Assembly: GCA_035486135.1 (NCBI GenBank)
Contig: DATHNI010000015.1
Span: 1 to 64,000 of the forward strand
Direction: 5' to 3'
DNA length: 64,000 bases
Origin: JASHVB01 sp035486135
Lineage (GTDB): Bacteria > Pseudomonadota > Alphaproteobacteria > Acetobacterales > Acetobacteraceae
Shown here: piece after piece, positions 53,188 through 62,154 of the stretch
How positions within the stretch are numbered: position 1 is the stretch's first letter
How the letters are laid out: every line of letters starts with the position of its first letter
The notes under the pieces: model-generated
Told to the model about the DNA's origin: nothing
What the model saw: only the letters and a program-made list of their open reading frames with translations
Databases searched by the model: none
Program-made: the position numbers and the translations under genes

Positions 53188-54510
53188 ATGAGCTGGACCA
53201 ATCGCGTGGTCTGGCAGGAAGGCATGTTCCTGCGCACGCAGCATTTCCAGCAGCAGGATCGCTGGATGGAACAGCTTGTGCGCGCGCGCGTGCAGGCGCT
53301 GCGACCGCATCCGTGGGGCCTGGTCGAGTACTCGCTCGACCGGGATTTGCTGACGACCGGTCGTTTCGCCGTCGCGTCCGCGGCCGGCGTGTTCGAGGAC
53401 GGAACACCGTTCGTCATTCCGGGCGAAGCCAGTCACCCAACGCCGCTCGACGTGCCGGACAGCGCGCGCAACGTACTGGTGTATCTCGCGCTGCCGACGC
53501 GCCAGCCCGGCGCGGTGGAAGTGGCCGATAGCGCAACGGAAGGCCGTTACACCGCCAATCCGTTCGAGGCGTACGATACGCATTCCGCCTCCCCCACCCC
53601 GGCCGAATTGCAGGTTGGCCGCCTGAAAATGCGTTACTTGCTCGAAACCGAGGAGCGCGCCGGCTATCTCTGCCTGGCCCTCGCGCGCATCACCGAGATC
53701 ACCGCCGACAAGCGTGTCGTGTTGGACGAGCGCTGGATGCCGCCGGCGCTGGTATGTTCTGCCGTCACACCGTTGTCCGGGCTGGTCGCCGAGCTGTCCG
53801 GCATGTTGAACCAGCGCGGTGAGGCGCTGGCCGCGCGCATGACCGCGCCCGGCCAGGCCGGCGTGGCGCAGGTCGCGGACTTCCTGCTGCTGCAATCGAT
53901 CAACGGCTGGCAGAACGTGCTGGCGCATTGGGCGGACGCCGCCAACGTGCATCCGGAGTCGCTGTACACCGCGCTGGTGCAGATGGCCGGTGAGTTCGCC
54001 ACCTTCCTCGACACGCGGCGCCCGACCTCGTACCCGGCCTATCGTCACGACGACCTGCAGCGCAGCTTCGCGCCGGTGGTGGCGGATCTGCGGCGCGCCT
54101 TGTCCGCGGTGCTGGAGGCGACGGCGATCTCGATCCCGCTGCGCGAGGCGCGGCATGGCGTGCGGGTCGGCCCGATCACCGACCGCGGCGTGCTGCGCGC
54201 GGCGAATTTCGTGCTGACCGTGCAGTGCGACGTCCCGGCAGAGACGCTGCGGCGGGTGTTCCCGGCGCAGGTGAAGATCGGCGCGGTGGAGAACATCCGC
54301 GAGCTGGTCAACGTGGCGCTGCCCGGCATCGCGGTGCGGCCGCTGCCGGTCGCGCCGCGGCAACTGCCGTTCTACGCGGGTGCGACGTATTTCGAGCTGG
54401 ATCGCGGCAGCCCGCATTGGCAGCAGATGCAGAACTCCGGCGGGTTCGCAATCCACGTGTCGGGCGATTTCCCCAATCTGCGGCTCGAACTGTGGGCGAT
54501 CCGGGGATGA
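53188..54510 (+). CDS. tssK: T6SS baseplate protein TssK
   Basis: 440 residues, usual length. N-terminus NRVVWQEGMFLRTQHFQQQD is diagnostic; the C-terminal neck and head parts contain FYAGATYFELDRGSP. TssK joins the baseplate to the TssJLM membrane complex. A GGGGGGG run precedes the ATG by about ten bases. A family A repeat separates it from tssL. Confidence 0.96.
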   Translation: MSWTNRVVWQEGMFLRTQHFQQQDRWMEQLVRARVQALRPHPWGLVEYSLDRDLLTTGRFAVASAAGVFEDGTPFVIPGEASHPTPLDVPDSARNVLVYLALPTRQPGAVEVADSATEGRYTANPFEAYDTHSASPTPAELQVGRLKMRYLLETEERAGYLCLALARITEITADKRVVLDERWMPPALVCSAVTPLSGLVAELSGMLNQRGEALAARMTAPGQAGVAQVADFLLLQSINGWQNVLAHWADAANVHPESLYTALVQMAGEFATFLDTRRPTSYPAYRHDDLQRSFAPVVADLRRALSAVLEATAISIPLREARHGVRVGPITDRGVLRAANFVLTVQCDVPAETLRRVFPAQVKIGAVENIRELVNVALPGIAVRPLPVAPRQLPFYAGATYFELDRGSPHWQQMQNSGGFAIHVSGDFPNLRLELWAIRG

Positions 54511-54564
54511 GCGCGCAATTAAGACCCTCAACCGAATCAGCTGCAGTTGCGTCCTACTCCCCTG

Positions 54565-54655
54565 TGTCATGGCCGGCGAAGGCCGGCCACCCACGACTTT
54601 GCTGTGTGGCACGATGGAAAAGACGTGGGTGGCCGGCCTTCGCCGGCCATGACAC
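54565..54655. repeat. interspersed repeat family A, copy inside the T6SS operon
   Basis: TGTCATGGCCGGCGAAGGCC to GGCCTTCGCCGGCCATGACA, between tssK and tssL. The hairpins could affect expression of the downstream genes. Confidence 0.85.
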
Positions 54656-54723
54656 GGAATTTCGTCGCGTGGCAGTCGAGGCACTTATTTGCCCGCAGGT
54701 ACTTAGTTCGTGAGGACCATCGC

Positions 54724-56106
54724 ATGAGCGACGACCCCTTCTCCGAACCCGACGATTCCGAGCGCACGGTCATCCGGCCGGTGCCTGGCGGACGGCGACC
54801 GGCAGCGACTCCGGCACCGCAGCCCGCGGCACCCTCGCCGTTCGCGTCGCGGCCGGCGGCACCGCCGGTGCAGCCCATGGCACCCATGACCGCCGCCGCA
54901 CCGATGGCGGCGGAGGGGGCGGAGACCATCAGCTTCGGTCTCAACCCGCTAGTCTCCGCCGCGGCGCCACTGCTGCAATTGCTTGGCCGGCTGCGCACCA
55001 CCTACTCGCAGCCGAACGTGGACGATCTGCGCGAGCGCACCATCGCGCAGGTTCGCACCTTCGAGAGGCAGGCTCGCGACACCGGCGTGCCGCTGGAGCA
55101 ATTGCGCCCGGCACATTACGCGCTGTGCGCAAGCATCGACGACGTGGTGCTGAACACGCCCTGGGGCAGCAGCGGAAGCTGGGGCGCGCGCTCGCTGGTT
55201 TCCAGCTTCCACCAGGAGGTGCGCTCCGGCGAGCGCTTCTTCCAACTGCTGAACCAGATGAAGGAGAATCCGGGCAACTTCCTGCCGGTGCTGGAGCTGA
55301 TGTACATGTGCATCAGCCTCGGCTTCCAGGGGCAGTACCGGCTGTCGCCGCGTGGCCCCGGCGAGCTGGAGCGGCTGCGCGAGGACCTCTACACGATCAT
55401 CGTTCGCCAGCGGCAGGCGCTGGAGCCGGCGCTGTCGCCGCACTGGCAGGGCGTCAACGCTCCCTACAAGCCAGCGCGCGCCGTGGTGCCGAGCTGGGTG
55501 ATGGGTGCCGCCGCGCTGGTCATTGTCGGCGGGTTGTTCATCTGGTTCTCGACGGGGCTGAATGCCGCGTCCGACGACACGTTCGGTCACATGATTTCGG
55601 CGCCGCTGTCGCACATGCCGAACATCCAGCGCGCCGCCCCGGTGCGGCCGCCGCCACCGCCGCCGGTGGTGCAACCGGAGCCGCTGTATGTGTTCCTCAA
55701 GCCGGAGATCGACCAGGGGCTGGTTACCGTGCTCGGCGATCATTCGATGCCGATCGTGCGCATCCACAACACCGGCCTGTTCCCCTCGGGGAGCGCCACC
55801 GTCTCGCCGAACTACATCCACCTGCTGCAACGCATCGGCGAGGCGCTGAAGGCGGAAAAAGGCCCGGTCGAGGTGGTCGGCTACACCGACAACCAGCCGA
55901 TCCATACCGTGCAGTTCCCGTCCAACTTCCAATTGTCCAAGGCGCGGGCCGAGGCGGCACGCGACATCATCGTGCGCGCGCTTGGCGATCCCGGCCGGGT
56001 CAGCGCGGAGGGACGGGCCGACGCCGATCCGCTCCAGCCGAACACCACGCCGGAGGGACGCGAGCAAAACCGCCGGATCGAAGTGACGCTGCGGAGGCAG
56101 GGATGA
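54724..56106 (+). CDS. tssL: T6SS inner-membrane protein TssL (DotU) with OmpA-type peptidoglycan-binding domain
   Basis: 460 residues. An N-terminal Pro-rich cytoplasmic part, then the DotU domain (RTFERQARDTGVPLEQLRPA, EDLYTIIVRQRQ), one membrane helix (SWVMGAAALVIVGGLFIWF), a Pro-rich linker and an OmpA domain (VEVVGYTDNQPIHT, NFQLSKARAEAARDIIVRAL, PEGREQNRRIEVTL). The OmpA part anchors the membrane complex to the cell wall. The ATG at 54724 has GAGGA upstream. Confidence 0.95.
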   Translation: MSDDPFSEPDDSERTVIRPVPGGRRPAATPAPQPAAPSPFASRPAAPPVQPMAPMTAAAPMAAEGAETISFGLNPLVSAAAPLLQLLGRLRTTYSQPNVDDLRERTIAQVRTFERQARDTGVPLEQLRPAHYALCASIDDVVLNTPWGSSGSWGARSLVSSFHQEVRSGERFFQLLNQMKENPGNFLPVLELMYMCISLGFQGQYRLSPRGPGELERLREDLYTIIVRQRQALEPALSPHWQGVNAPYKPARAVVPSWVMGAAALVIVGGLFIWFSTGLNAASDDTFGHMISAPLSHMPNIQRAAPVRPPPPPPVVQPEPLYVFLKPEIDQGLVTVLGDHSMPIVRIHNTGLFPSGSATVSPNYIHLLQRIGEALKAEKGPVEVVGYTDNQPIHTVQFPSNFQLSKARAEAARDIIVRALGDPGRVSAEGRADADPLQPNTTPEGREQNRRIEVTLRRQG

Positions 56107-56140
56107 TGAACGTGTCAGCCGCGGGAGAAGGTGAAGGAAG

Positions 56141-56325
56141 AAACCTCTCCCGCTTCGCGGGAGAAGTCGAGGTGCGAAGCACCGAGGGTGAGGGTGCCGC
56201 CAACCGCACGGTCTACCTCCGTGCCAGCAGCACCTTGCGTTTCGCACCTAACAGCACCGTGCGGTTCGCGGCACCCTCACCCGGCGCTGCGCGCCGACCT
56301 CTCCCACTGCGTGGGAGAGGTTAAT
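56141..56325. repeat. interspersed repeat family C, inverted pair between tssL and tssM
   Basis: CCTCTCCCGCTTCGCGGGAG to GTGAGGGTGCCGC on the left, and CGGCACCCTCACCCGG to CTCTCCCACTGCGTGGGAGA on the right. The right end gives GGGAGAGG, the apparent Shine-Dalgarno of tssM. Confidence 0.8.
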
Positions 56326-56329
56326 TACC

Positions 56330-59300
56330 ATGCGCTTCTTTGTCTCCCGCTGGTTCCTGAGCTTCATCGGCGTCGTCCTTCTGTCGCTGCTGGTGTGGTG
56401 GTTCGGACCGTTCCTGTCGTTCCTCGAATCCTGGATCACCCGCGCCATCGTCATCGCGGTGATGGTGCTGATCTGGGCCGTGGTGAATTTCCTGCTCGAC
56501 CGGCGCCGCAAGAAGAACGACGCCGCGCTGGTGGAAGGCATCGCCGCCGGCCCCAAGGAGGATCCGACCGCCGCCGCCTCCGCCGAGGAAGTGGCGGCGA
56601 TGCGCGAGAAGCTCACCACCGCGCTGAACCTGCTGAAGAAAGCCTCCGGCGCCCGCGGCTATCTGTACGAACAGCCGTGGTACGCCATCATCGGTCCACC
56701 CGGCGCCGGCAAGACGACCGCCCTGCTGAATGCCGGCCTGAAATTCCCGCTCGCCGCCGAAATGGGCCAGAGCGCGGTGGCCGGCGTCGGCGGCACCCGC
56801 ATGTGCGACTGGTGGTTCACCGAGGATGCGGTGCTGATCGACACCGCCGGCCGCTACACCACGCAGGACTCCGACGCCGCGGTGGACAAAGCCGGGTGGG
56901 ACGCCTTCCTCAACCTGCTGAAGCGCACCCGCGCGCGCCAGCCGCTGAACGGCGTCATGGTCGCCATCGCGCTGTCCGACATCGCCGCCGCGCCGCAACA
57001 TGAACGCCTTGCCCACGCCCGCGCCATCCGCCGCCGGGTGAAGGAACTGTCCGACCAGCTCGGCGTGAAGGTGCCGGTCTATGCGCTGTTCACCAAGGCC
57101 GACCTCGTCTCCGGCTTCATGGAGTTCTACGACGACCTGGATCGCGAGAAGCGCGGCCAAGTCTGGGGCATGACCTTCCCGCTGAACAAGTCGGAGGGCG
57201 GCACCGCCGGCGCCTTCAACACCGAATTCGCCCTGCTGGTGCAACGCCTGAACGAGCGCTTGCTCGACCGTCTTCAGGCCGAGCGCAGCCCCGACAAGCG
57301 CACCGCCATCGCCGGCTTCCCGGCCCAGGTCGCCAGCCTCCAGGCGCCGCTGGCAGAATTCGTCGGCGAAGCATTCGGCGGCTCGCGGCTCGATCCGGCA
57401 CCGTTCCTGCGCGGTGTCTATCTGACGTCCGGCACCCAGGAAGGTTCGCCGATCGACCGGCTGACCGGCGCGATGGCGCGCAGCTTCGGCATCGACGCCC
57501 AGCGGGCGCCGACACTGCGACCGGAGGCGGGACGCAGCTACTTCCTGACGCGGCTGCTGAAGGATGTGGTGTTCGGCGAGGCAACCCTGGTCTCGCGCGA
57601 CCCGGGCGCGGTGAAGCGCAACCGGCTGGCCTATATCGGCGTGGCCGCGATCGCGGCGCTGGTTGCGGTGCTGGGCGCCGGCGCGCTGATCCAGACCCGA
57701 TCGGTGAACAGCACCGCGGTCGCGCAGTCCGACACTGCACTCGCCGCTTACACGGCGGCAGCGAAGGCACTGCCGCTCGATCCGGTGGCCGAAGCCAACC
57801 TGCCGGCCGTCGCACCCGTGCTGGACATGGCGCGGGCGCTGCCGTTCGGCGTCGATGCCGGACCGACGCCGTGGCAGTTCTTCCCCGGGCTCGACCAGAC
57901 CGGCAAGCTTGGCGAGGGCGCGAAGCAGGTTTACGCCCACGCGCTCGATAATATCCTGTTCCCGCGGCTGATCTTCCGGCTGGAAGGCCAGATGCGGCAG
58001 AACTTCAACAACCCCGCCTTCCTGTATCAGGCGACCAAGGTCTACCTGATGCTCGGCTCGCTGGGGCCGCTGGACCGCAACGCGGTCAAGGCGTGGATGC
58101 ACTTCGATTGGCAGGCCGCCTACCCTGGCCCCGCCGCCCAGCCGATCCGTGACTCGCTGGAAAAGCATCTGGCCGCCATGCTCGACCAGCCGTTGCCGCA
58201 CGTGACGTTGGACGGCGCCCTGGTCGAGGACGCGCGGCGCACCTTCAGCCGGGTGACGCTGGCTGACCGGGTGTATTCCGCGATCCAGAGTTCGCCCCAG
58301 GCGACGGCGCTGCCACCCTGGCGGCCGTCGGATCCGCTCGGCGCCACCGGTGTGGGCGTGTTCGTCCGCCGCTCCGGCGCGCCGATGACCGACGGCATTC
58401 CCGGGTTCTTCACGGTGGACGGGTTCTACCATGTCCTGCTGCCGCAACTGCCGACCGCAACCAGGCAGGTGGCCTCGGAAAGCTGGGTGCTGGGGAAGCA
58501 GTCGGAGGTCGATCCCAACAGCCCGCAGGTGCTCAACCTGCAAAACGACGTGGTGAAGCTTTACACCAACGACTACGCCAAGCAGTGGGATGCGCTGCTG
58601 AACGATCTCGATGTCCAGCCGCTGACCAGCCTGCCGCAAGCGGTGCAAGCGCTGTACGTGCTGTCGTCGCCGCAATCGCCGATGCGCGACCTGCTGGCGG
58701 GCATCACCCGCCAGCTCAAACTGACGCAGGCGCCGCCGCCGGCACCGGGTGTTGCGGGCCTGGCGGCGGGCGCGACGCAGGCCGCCACGGCTGCCGCGTC
58801 GAGCGCGGCGAACAGTGCCGCAAGTTCGCTGCAGGGGCTGTTCGGCCAGACCAACGGACCAGCCCCGGAACCGCCCGGCAAGGCGATCGAGACCCGTTAC
58901 GCCCCGCTGATCGCCTTCGTCGGCAGTGGCCCCGGTGCACCGATCGACGGCGCGCTGAAGCTGCTGAACGACCTGCAGCAGCAGCTCGCGCAGGTGGCGA
59001 ATGCCGGACCGGGTGGAGCAGCCCCACCGCCGGCCGGCGGCGCCGACCCGGCGCAGTTGCTGCAGGCCGAGGCGGCGCGTGATCCGCAACCGGCGCAACG
59101 CTGGCTGGTGGCCCTGGCGTTCAGCGGCAATTCGCAACGCAGCGCCGGATCGAAGAAGGCCGCGGCGGCCGCGTTCAACGCGCCCGGCGGCCCGGCCTCA
59201 CTGTGCAGCCAGGCCGTCAACGGGCGATATCCGTTCACGGCCAGCGCGCCGAATGGCATTCCGCTGGACGATTTCGGCCGGCTGTTCGGGCCGAACGGCA

Positions 59301-59863
59301 TGATCAATCAGTTCTTCAATGCGCAGCTTCGGCCGTTCGTCGATACCTCCGGCTCGATCTGGAAGGCACAGCCGGTTGCGGGCGTGGCGCCGCCGGTCAC
59401 CCCGGGCGACCTGGCGCAGTTCCAACGCGCGGCGGCCATCGGCGAGCTGTTCTTCGCCGGCGGCGGCGCCCAGCCGAGCGTGCGGTTCGACATCACGCCG
59501 GAGACGCTGGATGCCGGTGCCAAGCAGGTGACGCTGGAACTCGGCGGGCAGTCCATCACCTACGCGCACGGCCCGCAGCGGGCGATCTCGGTCGCCTGGC
59601 CGGGAGCGGCCGGCATGGACAGCGCCCGGCTGGTGTTCGATCCGCCCCCGTCGGGTGGGCCACCCGTGCTGTCGGCGACCGGGCCGTGGGCGTTGTTCCG
59701 GCTGTTCGACCAGGGCACGCTGCAACAGTCCAGCTCGTCCGAGCGCTACACGCTGACCTTCCATGTCGGCGACCGCTCGGCCAGCTTCGACATCCGCGCC
59801 GGGTCGGTGTTGAATCCGTTTGCCCCCGGCATGTTGCACGATTTCAAATGCCCCAATTTGTGA
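56330..59863 (+). CDS. tssM: T6SS inner-membrane ATPase-like protein TssM (IcmF)
   Basis: 1177 residues. Two N-terminal membrane helices (about 8-30 and 36-56), a Walker A GPPGAGKT at 122-129 and DTAGRYTTQD as Walker B region, a third helix near 435 (AYIGVAAIAALVAVLGAGAL) and a long periplasmic part ending in the TssJ-binding C-terminal domain. IcmF family with NTP-binding motif intact. The only Shine-Dalgarno candidate comes from the family C repeat upstream, nine bases before the ATG. Confidence 0.96.
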   Translation: MRFFVSRWFLSFIGVVLLSLLVWWFGPFLSFLESWITRAIVIAVMVLIWAVVNFLLDRRRKKNDAALVEGIAAGPKEDPTAAASAEEVAAMREKLTTALNLLKKASGARGYLYEQPWYAIIGPPGAGKTTALLNAGLKFPLAAEMGQSAVAGVGGTRMCDWWFTEDAVLIDTAGRYTTQDSDAAVDKAGWDAFLNLLKRTRARQPLNGVMVAIALSDIAAAPQHERLAHARAIRRRVKELSDQLGVKVPVYALFTKADLVSGFMEFYDDLDREKRGQVWGMTFPLNKSEGGTAGAFNTEFALLVQRLNERLLDRLQAERSPDKRTAIAGFPAQVASLQAPLAEFVGEAFGGSRLDPAPFLRGVYLTSGTQEGSPIDRLTGAMARSFGIDAQRAPTLRPEAGRSYFLTRLLKDVVFGEATLVSRDPGAVKRNRLAYIGVAAIAALVAVLGAGALIQTRSVNSTAVAQSDTALAAYTAAAKALPLDPVAEANLPAVAPVLDMARALPFGVDAGPTPWQFFPGLDQTGKLGEGAKQVYAHALDNILFPRLIFRLEGQMRQNFNNPAFLYQATKVYLMLGSLGPLDRNAVKAWMHFDWQAAYPGPAAQPIRDSLEKHLAAMLDQPLPHVTLDGALVEDARRTFSRVTLADRVYSAIQSSPQATALPPWRPSDPLGATGVGVFVRRSGAPMTDGIPGFFTVDGFYHVLLPQLPTATRQVASESWVLGKQSEVDPNSPQVLNLQNDVVKLYTNDYAKQWDALLNDLDVQPLTSLPQAVQALYVLSSPQSPMRDLLAGITRQLKLTQAPPPAPGVAGLAAGATQAATAAASSAANSAASSLQGLFGQTNGPAPEPPGKAIETRYAPLIAFVGSGPGAPIDGALKLLNDLQQQLAQVANAGPGGAAPPPAGGADPAQLLQAEAARDPQPAQRWLVALAFSGNSQRSAGSKKAAAAAFNAPGGPASLCSQAVNGRYPFTASAPNGIPLDDFGRLFGPNGMINQFFNAQLRPFVDTSGSIWKAQPVAGVAPPVTPGDLAQFQRAAAIGELFFAGGGAQPSVRFDITPETLDAGAKQVTLELGGQSITYAHGPQRAISVAWPGAAGMDSARLVFDPPPSGGPPVLSATGPWALFRLFDQGTLQQSSSSERYTLTFHVGDRSASFDIRAGSVLNPFAPGMLHDFKCPNL

Positions 59864-59877
59864 GGCACGCACAGCCT

Positions 59878-59974
59878 TTCCCCCTCCCGCGCTTGGCGGG
59901 AGGGGCCAGCGGAGGGTGCAGCGGGGCGCACGCATCCCCCTCCCCTAACCCCTCCCGCCAAGCGCGGGAGGGGG
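59878..59974. repeat. interspersed repeat, CCCCTCCCGC-type inverted repeat (family C variant)
   Basis: CCCTCCCGCGCTTGGCGGGA at left and CCCTCCCGCCAAGCGCGGGA at right, nearly reverse complements. Its right end GGGAGGGGG (59966-59974) is the likely ribosome-binding site of tagF. Confidence 0.8.
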
Positions 59975-59978
59975 ACGA

Positions 59979-60740
59979 ATGAGCAGGGTGATCGCCGGGT
60001 TCTACGGCAAGCTGCCGGCACGCGGCGATTTCGTGCGCGGGGCGCTGCCGCGCGACTTCACCGACCGCTGGGACGCGTGGCTCGCCCCGGCGATCGCCGG
60101 CAGCCGCGCCGCCATGGGCGAGGACTGGCTGCCCGCGTTCCTGGAAGCGCCGGTCTGGCGCTTCGCCTTTTCCGCCGGCTTGTGCGGCAGTCGCGCGGCG
60201 ATTGGCCTGATGCTGCCCAGTGTGGACCGGGCCGGCCGCTATTTCCCGTTGACCTTCGCGGCGTTGTACAGCGACGGTGACGCGCCTGGGGATGATCCGG
60301 TCTGGCTGGATGGCTGCGAGGCCGCCGGCCGTGCTGCCCTCGAACAGGATGCCGGTCCGGAACAGCTCGGGGCAATGCTCGGCGTGCCGGAAGCGGCTTC
60401 AGGCGAAGCGGGACGAACGGAAACCGGAATGATGCAGAGCGTCTGGTGGACTGAGGGTGCGCCACGAGTGCCGGCAACGCGTTTCGTTTTGCCGGGGCTG
60501 CCGGATGCCTCGGTTTATGCCACGATGCTCGGGGGCGGCATGCCCGAGGTCGCGCTGCCAGGGGTCACGGTCCCAGGGGTCACGGAGCCCGGGGTCACGG
60601 AGCCCGGGGTCACAAAGCATGGGCTCACGACGCCTGGGGCCGTACTGCCCGGCGCACCAGAAGAAATGATGCCGGAGGCGCCAGCAGAGACGGCGCCGGC
60701 GGCACCAACGGGGGGAGAGTCATGGGAGTCACCGTCATGA
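59979..60740 (+). CDS. tagF: T6SS accessory protein TagF
   Basis: 253 residues. Residues about 1-190 match TagF (DUF2094): GFYGKLPARGDFVRGALPRD, WLPAFLEAPVWRFAFSAGLC, DRAGRYFPLTFA. TagF represses T6SS by binding Fha. The last 60 or so residues are a repetitive tail (PGVTEPGVTEPGVT...) not typical for the family. The stop overlaps pppA (ATGA), a gene pair that is fused in some relatives. Confidence 0.93.
   Translation: MSRVIAGFYGKLPARGDFVRGALPRDFTDRWDAWLAPAIAGSRAAMGEDWLPAFLEAPVWRFAFSAGLCGSRAAIGLMLPSVDRAGRYFPLTFAALYSDGDAPGDDPVWLDGCEAAGRAALEQDAGPEQLGAMLGVPEAASGEAGRTETGMMQSVWWTEGAPRVPATRFVLPGLPDASVYATMLGGGMPEVALPGVTVPGVTEPGVTEPGVTKHGLTTPGAVLPGAPEEMMPEAPAETAPAAPTGGESWESPS
60553..60655 (+). repeat. 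15-bp tandem repeat encoding the TagF C-terminal tail
   Basis: Units of the form CCCGGGGTCACGGAG occur about six times with decay toward the ends, encoding P-G-V-T-x. Confidence 0.75.
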
Positions 60741-61465
60741 GCGCGGTTCATCTCCGCTCCTGGGCGACGTCGCATCCGGGCATGAAGCGCAAGCACAACG
60801 AAGATGCCTATGTCGATCGCCCGGACCTTGGTCTCTGGGCGGTGGCCGACGGCGCCGGTGGGCACCATGCCGGCGAGGTCGCCTCCGGCATGATCCGCGA
60901 ATCGCTGGAAGCCATCCCGCCCGGCCTGTCCGCCTCCGAATTGCTTTCGGAAGTGCGCACGCGGATCGAGCTGACCCATGAGGCATTGCGTGCCGAGGCG
61001 GAGCGGCGCGGCCCGGATGTCATCATCGCCTCGACCGTGGTGGTGATGCTGGCGCGGAACGATCATTTCGCCTGCCTGTGGGCCGGCGATTCGCGCGCCT
61101 ACCTGCTGCGCGACGGCGCGTTGCAGCAGATCACGCGCGACCACAGCCTCGTGCAGGAACTGGTCGAGTCGGGCGTGATCCGTCCGGACGAGGCCGAGCA
61201 CCATCCGCGTGCCAACGTCATTACGCGCGCGGTCGGTGCCGACCTGGACGAGTTCGCGTTGGACAAGGTGAGCGGGCGCATCCAGATCGGCGATCGGTTC
61301 CTGTTATGCAGCGACGGATTGTGCAAGACCGTCCCGGAAGACGAGTTGGCAAACCTGTTGTCCGACAATGCCGGCACGACGCCGCCGGATACGCTGGTTG
61401 CCGCTGCCCTGGCGCTGAACGCGACCGACAACGTCACCGCGGTCGCGGTCGAAGCGACGGGGTGA
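60737..61465 (+). CDS. pppA: T6SS PP2C-type protein phosphatase PppA
   Basis: 242 residues from the ATG at 60737 (ATGA overlap with tagF; GGAG at eight bases). PP2C motifs: KRKHNEDAYVD, VADGAGGHHAGEVAS, LWAGDSRAYLLRDG, LLCSDGLCKTV, TDNVTAVAVE, with the metal-binding Asp residues present. It dephosphorylates the Thr-kinase target (Fha) and so opposes T6SS activation. An ATG at 60722 in frame is possible. Confidence 0.94.
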   Translation: MSAVHLRSWATSHPGMKRKHNEDAYVDRPDLGLWAVADGAGGHHAGEVASGMIRESLEAIPPGLSASELLSEVRTRIELTHEALRAEAERRGPDVIIASTVVVMLARNDHFACLWAGDSRAYLLRDGALQQITRDHSLVQELVESGVIRPDEAEHHPRANVITRAVGADLDEFALDKVSGRIQIGDRFLLCSDGLCKTVPEDELANLLSDNAGTTPPDTLVAAALALNATDNVTAVAVEATG

Positions 61466-61473
61466 GTATCAGA

Positions 61474-61563
61474 CTCCCCCTCCCCTTGAGGGAGGGGGTT
61501 GGGGGGAGGGGTTCGTGCGGCACAAACCCCTCCCCCCAACCCCCTCCCACAAGGGGAGGGGGA
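61474..61563. repeat. inverted repeat of the CCCCTCCCC type (family C variant)
   Basis: CCCCTCCCCTTGAGGGAGGG at left and the near complement CCCTCCCACAAGGGGAGGGG at right, between the convergent pppA and hcp genes. Confidence 0.75.
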
Positions 61564-61581
61564 GTGTCACATGCGTACGCA

Positions 61582-61619
61582 AAAAAGCGCCGGAGAGGCG
61601 AACCCCTCCGGCGCTTTTT
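61582..61619. terminator. bidirectional rho-independent terminator
   Basis: AAAAAGCGCCGGAG (61582-61595) pairs with CTCCGGCGCTTTTT (61606-61619), with a 10-nt loop. The A and T tracts on the two sides make it work in both directions, ending pppA (+) and hcp (-). Confidence 0.85.
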
Positions 61620-61638
61620 GCTGGAACCCCGTAAGGGT

Positions 61639-62118
61639 TCACATCTTCTTCTGCTGTGTCATGTCCCAGCCCACCACGTCGGGCTTGGCGCTGGTCTTCG
61701 CATCGAGCACGCTGTACTTCCAGCTCACCTTCGAGAAGTTCAACGACAGGGTCTCATCCGGTGCGTTGTCGCCGCCCGAGCTGACGCTGTAGCCGCTCAG
61801 CCCGGTATCGGTGAACGTGTACTCGAGGAAGGTTTCCACCTTGTCCTTGGTCGTGGAGGTAAAGGCGATGGTGACCGAGGAGCTGAAATCGCCACCGACC
61901 GCATCCTGCCACAGCTTGGTCGAGGACTTCTCCATACGCTTCGTCACCACGACTTCGCTGACCGACGGCTCGGAACCCTCGCGGGTGTCTTCCGCTCCGT
62001 GCGGGATGCTAACGCCGCGGCCGACACCCCACTGGAACGAGTTGACCTGGATCCAGTCCTTGAACCCATCAGTGGTGGTAGATCCCGCGATGCTACCGTA
62101 CTTCATATAGATTGCCAC
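61639..62118 (-). CDS. hcp: T6SS tube protein Hcp (TssD)
   Basis: 159 residues, normal Hcp length. AIYMKYGSIAGSTTTDGFKD, IQVNSFQWGVGR and VEVVVTKRMEKSS-like core (here SEVVVTKRMEKSSTKLWQD) are diagnostic. Hexameric rings stack into the inner tube. Start is GTG at 62118 with GGGAG eight bases upstream. It follows clpV on the minus strand with a 36-bp gap. Confidence 0.96.
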   Translation of the reverse strand: MAIYMKYGSIAGSTTTDGFKDWIQVNSFQWGVGRGVSIPHGAEDTREGSEPSVSEVVVTKRMEKSSTKLWQDAVGGDFSSSVTIAFTSTTKDKVETFLEYTFTDTGLSGYSVSSGGDNAPDETLSLNFSKVSWKYSVLDAKTSAKPDVVGWDMTQQKKM

Positions 62119-62154
62119 GCTGACGCTCCCTTTGCTGTCATACCGAACACAAAC

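Noticed and set aside
56321..59137. A 938-codon minus-strand open frame opposite tssM
   Set aside because: Antisense shadow without domains; TssM is unambiguous on the plus strand.
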